Origin: Davidsoniella eucalypti
Taxonomy: Eukaryota > Ascomycota > Sordariomycetes > Microascales > Ceratocystidaceae
Length of the DNA stretch: 64,000 bases
Assembly (NCBI GenBank): GCA_004009845.1
Contig: RMBW01000003.1
Location: 496,001 to 560,000, forward strand
Reading direction: 5' to 3'
The position numbers and the translations under genes were made by a program. Under the pieces are notes generated by a model. The model made no database searches and was not told where the DNA came from. It was given only the letters and a program-made list of their open reading frames with translations. Positions within the stretch are counted from its first letter, which is position 1, and every line of letters starts with the position of its first letter. Positions 58,282 through 64,000 of this stretch are shown in pieces.

Positions 58282-60257
58282 TTAGTAGTGAGCAGAGCTG
58301 TAGATGGCAGTGAGAGTGAGGTACTGCATGATCATGAGCGCCATAACAATGGCAATCCAGTGGCGAGTCTTCATCTTGTCGAGGCTGCTGACACCGCGAG
58401 CCCAGGCGAATTCGCGGGCATCGGGTCTCTCACGGCCATGCACACATCTATCATCCAGGCAGCACATATCGCGAACGACCTCGCGAGCAAAGGACTGGCG
58501 AACAGAGAGGTCCTCGCTCATGGTGCGCACAATCTTCTTCTTGGAGGAGTCCCAGCCCTTGCTCATCTCAATGGCCTGGTTCCACTTGGCATACTGTCTG
58601 TCGCTATCCTCCTTCTTCATCTTGGGAAGGAAGCGAGAGCGGCCCTCGGAGTTAACGGAATCAAGATCCGAAATGCTAGACCAGATGCCAGCGGCAAGAC
58701 CAGCAGCGATCGCAGCACCCAGAGCGGTGGTCTCGCACATCTTAGGGCGGCAGACGGGAATACCGCTGAAGTCGGCCTGGGTCTGCATGGCGAGGTCAGA
58801 CTTGGAGACACCGCCGTCGACAGCCAGGCTGGCCAGCTTGGAGCCGGAGTCCTGGGCCATGGCATCGAGGATGGCCTTGCTCTGGAAGCAGGTGGCCTCA
58901 ATGGTAGCGCGAGCAATGTGACCTTGTTGAGTGAAGTGAGAAATGCCCCCTATAGAAGAAAGTGTTAGCGGATGTTGTAATTTATGGAGACAATGCAGGT
59001 CCGGTGAGTTTTAAAGTGGGGACTAGATAAAACTTACACATTGTGCCCTTGGCATCATCGACCCAATAGGGTGCGAAGAGACCGCTGAAAGCGGTGATGA
59101 AGTAGACACCGCCATTGTCGGGAACGCTGGCAGCTACCTCGCTGATTCTCTTGCCGCCCTCAGGGACTCCGAAGCCCTTAGCAAGCCAGTTCAGGCCGGA
59201 ACCGCCAACAGCGACGCTGCCCTCCAGAGCATAGGCACGCTGGCCATTGCCGAAATCGTAGGCGACGGTGGTGACTAGACCGTGCTGAGAAGGAACAGGC
59301 TGGCTGCCAATGTTGTAGAGCAGGAAACAGCCAGTACCGTAGGTGTTCTTGGCCTGGCCGCGGGCGAAGCCCTTCTGACCAACCAGAGCAGCAGACTGAT
59401 CACCTAGGCAGCCCATGATGGGAACGCCGGCAAGAGGGCCGTCCTTGATGCAGCCGTAATCAGTGGCAGAGGAAGAGGGGCAGATGCGAGGAAGGTGAAC
59501 CTTCTTGTCATCGATGCCGAAGAACTGAAGCAGCTCCGGGCAGTACTCCATGGTCTTGAGGTCCATGAACATGGTGCGGCTGGCGTTGGTCGAGTCAGTG
59601 ACGTGAACAGGCTTCTCAGCCTTCGCGCCACCGTTCAGGCACCAGATCAGCCAGCTGTCCACGGTGCCAAAGGCTAGGCGGCCCTCTTCGTAAGCGCCAG
59701 CAACCTTGGAGTCGTTATCAATCATCCAGCGGAGCTTGACACTGGAAGGGTAGGTAGAAAGGCGCATTCCGCACTTCTCAGAGAGCTTCTCAGCACCGGG
59801 CATCTGCTTGAATTTGCGGACCAGATCCTTGGTGCGAGTGTCGGTCCAGACCATGGCGTTGCGCAGAGGCTTGCCCGTGTTCTTGTCCCAGACGATAGCA
59901 GTCTCGCGCTGGTTGGTGATACCAACACAGACGACCTGGTTCTTGTTGTAGCCCATCTTGACAAAGTCCTTTAGGGCGGCGTTGATGCACTCGTTAGCCG
60001 AGTTGAAGAGAGTCCAAGGGTCCTGCTCGTGAAGACTGTAGAATGGTGTTAGCTGGATGGTACGTGTATGGATGATGGAGTTATGCTTACCCGTCCTCGG
60101 GGTAGAGGTTCTCGAACTCCTTTTGGTACATTGACACAATGTGGCCGACCTTGTTGAAGATGATGAAGCGAGTGGAAGTAGTGCCTTGGTCGATAGCACC
60201 GATGAACTCCTCGGTGCCGGAGAGGCCATCAATGAGTTGCCGTGACATAGCGGGCAT
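58282..60257 (-). CDS. GUT1: Glycerol kinase GUT1 with C-terminal membrane anchor
   Basis: Three exons, 60257-60091, 60035-59038 and 58949-58282, encode 610 residues. Intron 1 (55 bp) has GTAAGC, branch GCTAAC and ACAG; the join reads YPEDG-LHEQDPW. Intron 2 (88 bp) has GTAAGT, GCTAAC and ATAG, reading GTM-W-GISHFTQQG. The FGGY-kinase ATPase fold is clear: phosphate-1 IGAIDQGTTSTRF, GITNQRE, the adenosine-side GCLGDQSAALVGQ and NTYGTGCFLL, and the family signature GGVSKSDLAMQTQADF. It phosphorylates glycerol to glycerol-3-phosphate, feeding Gut2 and lipid synthesis. Unusually, the last 26 residues (after KMKTRH) are a hydrophobic helix, HWIAIVMALMIMQYLTLTAI, ending YSSAHY, so the enzyme looks tail-anchored. 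Cysteines and basic residues precede it. The first in-frame ATG (60257) is used; ATG 60248 is possible. Confidence 0.95.
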
Positions 60258-63200
60258 TGTGAATGTGAATGTGTGGATGAAGGTTTGGGTAGATAGACAG
60301 TCAATGTCTAGAAGGGGGTATGTACTGATAATAGTACGAGGTAGGGTCAGGTGCTGACGGAGATCAAATCAAGTATTTGTTGAAGTGATCACGAGGTGAG
60401 GGTGGTTGACGATATGGGACAACGGTGTCAAGAGGACAGAAGAGTTGATAGATAGATACAAGCAGAAGAGTATAAAGATGAAGTAGATTAGTGTATAATT
60501 AAAAGGTGTATGCGTGAGATGAGAGTGAAAGGCTGTTGAAAGAAGAAAGAGAAGATGTTGTGAATATGGTATGAAGAGACGGAAAGGAAAAGTGACGAGA
60601 TGAGTTGGAAGAGAAGCCATTCTTATAAAGATGAGCGGGTTACGAAACTCCAACTTTGTGGGCCATCGTCAAGTAGTCTAAGAAGGTAAGAGGGTGAGAG
60701 GGCAACAACCAGAGCTAGGCCAAGAAAAGAGCAGTTGCTTGGCTGGGTACAAAGTGTGGCAGCGAGAGCATGAGCCAGAGCTGGAAGTCACGAACCTTGC
60801 CGCAGAGCCAAATCGGTAACTGCTGCTGATTGGGGGTGTAGGGAGTGCAATTAAGCAGTTACTTTGCGGGGGAGCTCAAGTTTATCGTGAATGCCAGTTG
60901 TGGGTACATGTAAATAAAATAAAATATATATTTTGTATATTATAATATCAGTGAGTGGGCGAGCGGCTCTGCGGATTTCAGACGGGGTGGAAGCAGTAAA
61001 AGAAGAAAAGAAAAAAAGGCATAAAATAATGATAAATTTGCCAGTGACTGGCAGGCGATAAATAGCGATTAAACCTCCTTTCGTGGCTTTCCAGCATCGT
61101 CAAATTTGTAGGCTGGGCGCAGTCCTAAAAGCGGTCATGTGGTCTCTCTCAGGCTGTTCACAATTTCCCGATTGGGAGCATATACCCCGGCTGGCTTGCT
61201 ATAAGTTGTCCGCTGGCCTTGTCCCGAACCAGGATGGCGCTACACTAAAAGTAGCTTGTACTTATTTGACTGAATACTCACTAGGCACTGAGCTTTTAGT
61301 ACTGGCACTAGTATGAAGTTTAGTTTGCTGACTTCAGTGTGACATGGGCAGGCGCTCATGGGCAAAAATAGCAGGCATGTCCCTTGTCCCTCGTCTAGCT
61401 GCCCTGTAGCGAGTAACGAGGTTCCCCAGATGCCGAGGCGATTAAATCGGCTGCTTTTATCGGCATTGCCTGTTGGCTGCTAGCCGATTTTGAAGCGAGA
61501 CACAGAGACGATCCAGACTCTTTGCGCCCCTGGTCGCAGAACGCCTATCCATGTCTGGGCCGAAAACCGCAACGCGGCCTCTTCCAGCACCACCACAGCA
61601 GAAAGTCACGATAAGTGGATGGGCTAGTACGGCCTCAAAAACTAGTCTTTTTGCTGTGTTTGCCGATGAAGGAGTAAAGGTAAAGGGGGACAGAAGGCCG
61701 GCTTAGCCCAGCAAGTTTCCTCTTAGTTTGCTTATCGGCATTAGATTCTCCTCTGTTTGTTAGTGTTGTTTTTTTCTCGTTTGTGTTTTTCTTTTACTCG
61801 CAGATTGTAATTTTTCTCTCGTAGCCTTTTTCGTCATGAAATTCATGTTATTTCTGATACAAGTTGCGCAATAATACTAGTGATAATACAATCTTTTTCT
61901 CGTAGGAGCAGGAGCAGGTTTTAGTTGCACATATAGTTTCTCGTTGATAGTCAGTCCTTCACCATAGAATCAGGGCAGAGCCGATACTTGATTACATTTG
62001 ACGCAAAGTTCGCATCGCTCAGACCCGAAGCCCAAAATGGCACAAACGAAGCATCAAGAGCCTCAATGGCAGGATTGGACGGCTCTTTGGGTAGTTCGTG
62101 ATACTCTATACATCTGTATAGCTGTATGTCTATTGGCTTCGTGTTTCCTCCGTCTCTGTTTCTTTTCTCCGGGATACTGTATACAATATGTATGGGCGTC
62201 GGTGGATGGGCGTGGGTTGTTCCATGGGATTTGCAGAAGAATTCCTTCTAGAGCCTGCGACGGACTCCAGGTTGGGCCTGTATCTGGTCTTTGCTCCTAT
62301 TTCCGTCTTGATTTTAGTACAGCTGGTATTATTTATCTCCCTTGAAATATTATTATCCAAAATACAATCCTGTGCCGTGGGTGATTGTTCCAGACCGGCT
62401 TCACCATTGTGCGGATTCATGCTTCATGCCTGCAACAATGCTAGTAATGCCAATAATGCTATAATGCTTGCGCCGCACAACTCTGATACAAACCCTAACA
62501 AACCACCCACCATAACACACAATATGATATACAGTTATTTTCACATTCCTTTATTGTTGGCTTCTTCCAGACCCCCACAGAGTTCGTTTTACATTTCATC
62601 AGAACAAAAACTGGATACCGTACAATAAAAATATGGTGCGGGGGGCCTGCAAAAGATATGGATTTGGGGCATGTAGTTGTAGCTGTAATGACGTTAACCC
62701 TTACGAGTATCTTGCACCTTGGACTAAGCTCCGAGGTTTGGGAATCCGGGGCTCCGGTTGCTAATCGTCGGCAAGAAGAGAACCTCTCCATGCTATTATT
62801 GGAAGCCTAGTATTGTTATCGTTCACAACTGCGTCATCGTTTCTAGCTGTGGCAACCTCGCATAATTCGCACATCGTCACTGCTTTCTCCAGAGCATCTA
62901 GACGGTGGGACGAAGCGCATAAACTCTGGAGAAAGATCGCCCCCTCTGTGGGATATTAAAAGAAAACCGAGGAAGCGAGTAATGTCAACGACAAAGATCA
63001 AAAAAGAAGGCCGAGTTGCTTGCGAGTAAAACCAAGGCCTAGGGCGCAGTGTGTACGCACTGTTTATTTGTCGGCGCGGGTTTCGTAGTTGGCCGGTTGG
63101 CGCCCTCGTTTAGCGGCTTAGTGGACTACGTAGAAAACGACCGGTAAAATACAGCGGCTCAGGTGCTATAACATGTACTAGCTACACTAAACGTCATTAT

Positions 63201-64000
63201 TGGCGCGTGCCCGTGGACACTTGACCTTTTGACAAGCAGCTTCAGTGTGAACAACTGTAATTTCATGATGTATTTGTGTAGTAGGTCGCCACTATGAAGT
63301 CAGTCATTGTCAATTAGCCCCGGGAATGGATTGCACTAATTGTATTTTGTGCCACAGCGACTAATGCTACATATCAATCTATGTGCTTGTACTTGTACTT
63401 GCTACACAAGGCTTACGTCTTCTCACTCAGTATTGACGACTCACTTGCGTCTCATTCGCCCTCTCTAAAGTATTGAGCAGGCATTGCTCAGTCATAGCTC
63501 ATCAAACACTTATCACTTCAGCACTAAGACTTGCATCTTAGATTCCAACCTGTCCGCGTGACCAGTGGGGGTGGCCTCGTGATGGGCGGTGCCTTATCCT
63601 CTGTTTTACGTGGCCCTGTGCTTTGGCTTGACCTGGCCCAGTAGACGATCTACTATGACTACAGGTTGTTGTTATTATTGCTGCAGAAAAGTATTGGCAG
63701 GGAGGAAGCATGGGGGTCATATTTGCAGTAAAACTATATTTTGCAGACTTTTTATCATTGTCTAAATTCCGACATACTGGGCGGTATGAGGAAAAAAAAA
63801 ATAGATATAAATGGAGAAATAAAATGCCGGCTCTGTCTGGGGAATAAATGTGGGTATTTTATCTGGGGTATCTTTATTCTTAAATATTGTACGACAGGGG
63901 TGATGTCCTCGTGACCACTGTATTTTATTTTTAATTCCATCTTGTGCCTCTGACTCAAATAACTCTTTAGTTGAGAAAAGGAGAGAAATGCGCCAAGCCA
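60258..64000. other. GUT1 promoter and gene-free right end
   Basis: The first few hundred bases upstream of 60257 are purine-rich on the plus strand (pyrimidine-rich leader on the coding strand). An AAATAAAATAAAATATATAT run lies at about 60910-60940. To the right of it no gene, tRNA or repeat was recognised; frames such as 61998-62345 are unsupported. Confidence 0.5.

Noticed and set aside
58288..58968. 226-codon plus-strand frame
   Set aside because: Antisense shadow of glycerol kinase exon 3.
61998..62345. 115-codon plus-strand frame with a hydrophobic stretch
   Set aside because: No family match and overlapping frames of similar length on both strands.
1..64000. CRISPR arrays, bacterial operons, biosynthetic gene cluster
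   Set aside because: No direct-repeat/spacer arrays exist, the genes are intron-bearing eukaryotic ones, and neighbours share no pathway beyond the LHS1-GPI3 pair.

Overview
The window is nuclear DNA of an ascomycete fungus. The genes are typical ascomycete housekeeping genes (LHS1, GPI3, RPT6, GUT1, APE2, VNX1-like, POF1-like, HUB1). Introns are few (0-2 per gene), mostly 55-250 bp, with GTAAGT/GTACGT-type donors and usually a CTAAC branch motif 10-25 nt before the acceptor. CTG codons fall at conserved leucines (for example 45585-45587 in the ELVQK motif of RPT6), so this is not the CUG-Ser yeast clade. Low intron number, long AT-rich spacers and a HUB1 with an N-terminal RS-like extension would fit an intron-poor filamentous or early-diverging yeast-like ascomycete. 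I cannot name the genus.

Layout. 1-517: 5' part of a sugar transporter (MFS) leaving the window on the left. 518-6115: long gene-free spacer. 6116-7865: secreted type-B carboxylesterase/lipase. 8080-8160: tRNA-Ser(AGA). 8481-9140: HUB1 with RS-like extension. 9483-10013: O6-alkylguanine-DNA alkyltransferase. 10014-15470: gene-poor, with a dispersed 85-bp repeat, a broken tRNA-like sequence and a possible Ty1/copia scrap. 15471-16221: small coiled-coil protein. 18078-20996 and 21971-23573: LHS1 and GPI3, a divergent pair of ER genes. 24008-28522: APE2 aminopeptidase, with a mitochondrial-type leader exon 1.36 kb upstream. 30171-33453: rhodanese-PTP MAP-kinase-phosphatase-like protein. 33454-45020: 11.6-kb gene desert. 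45021-46266: proteasome ATPase RPT6. 47003-47074: tRNA-Asp(GTC), followed by a second, inverted copy of the 85-bp repeat. 50019-53841: VNX1-like vacuolar cation/H+ antiporter. 55260-56315: POF1-like NMN adenylyltransferase. 58282-60257: glycerol kinase with a C-terminal membrane anchor. 60258-64000: nothing recognisable.

The genes do not form an operon or biosynthetic cluster. Two neighbourhood themes stand out: LHS1 and GPI3 share one 974-bp intergenic region, and each copy of the 85-bp repeat lies upstream of, and in the same orientation as, a Pol III gene or gene relic. I see no clear new multi-gene system. The best leads are the two-start APE2 locus, the tail-anchored glycerol kinase, the repeat/Pol III association, and a GC-richer hairpin region near 14.5 kb. 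Gene models were spliced by eye from reading frame, donor, branch and acceptor motifs; no database search was possible.
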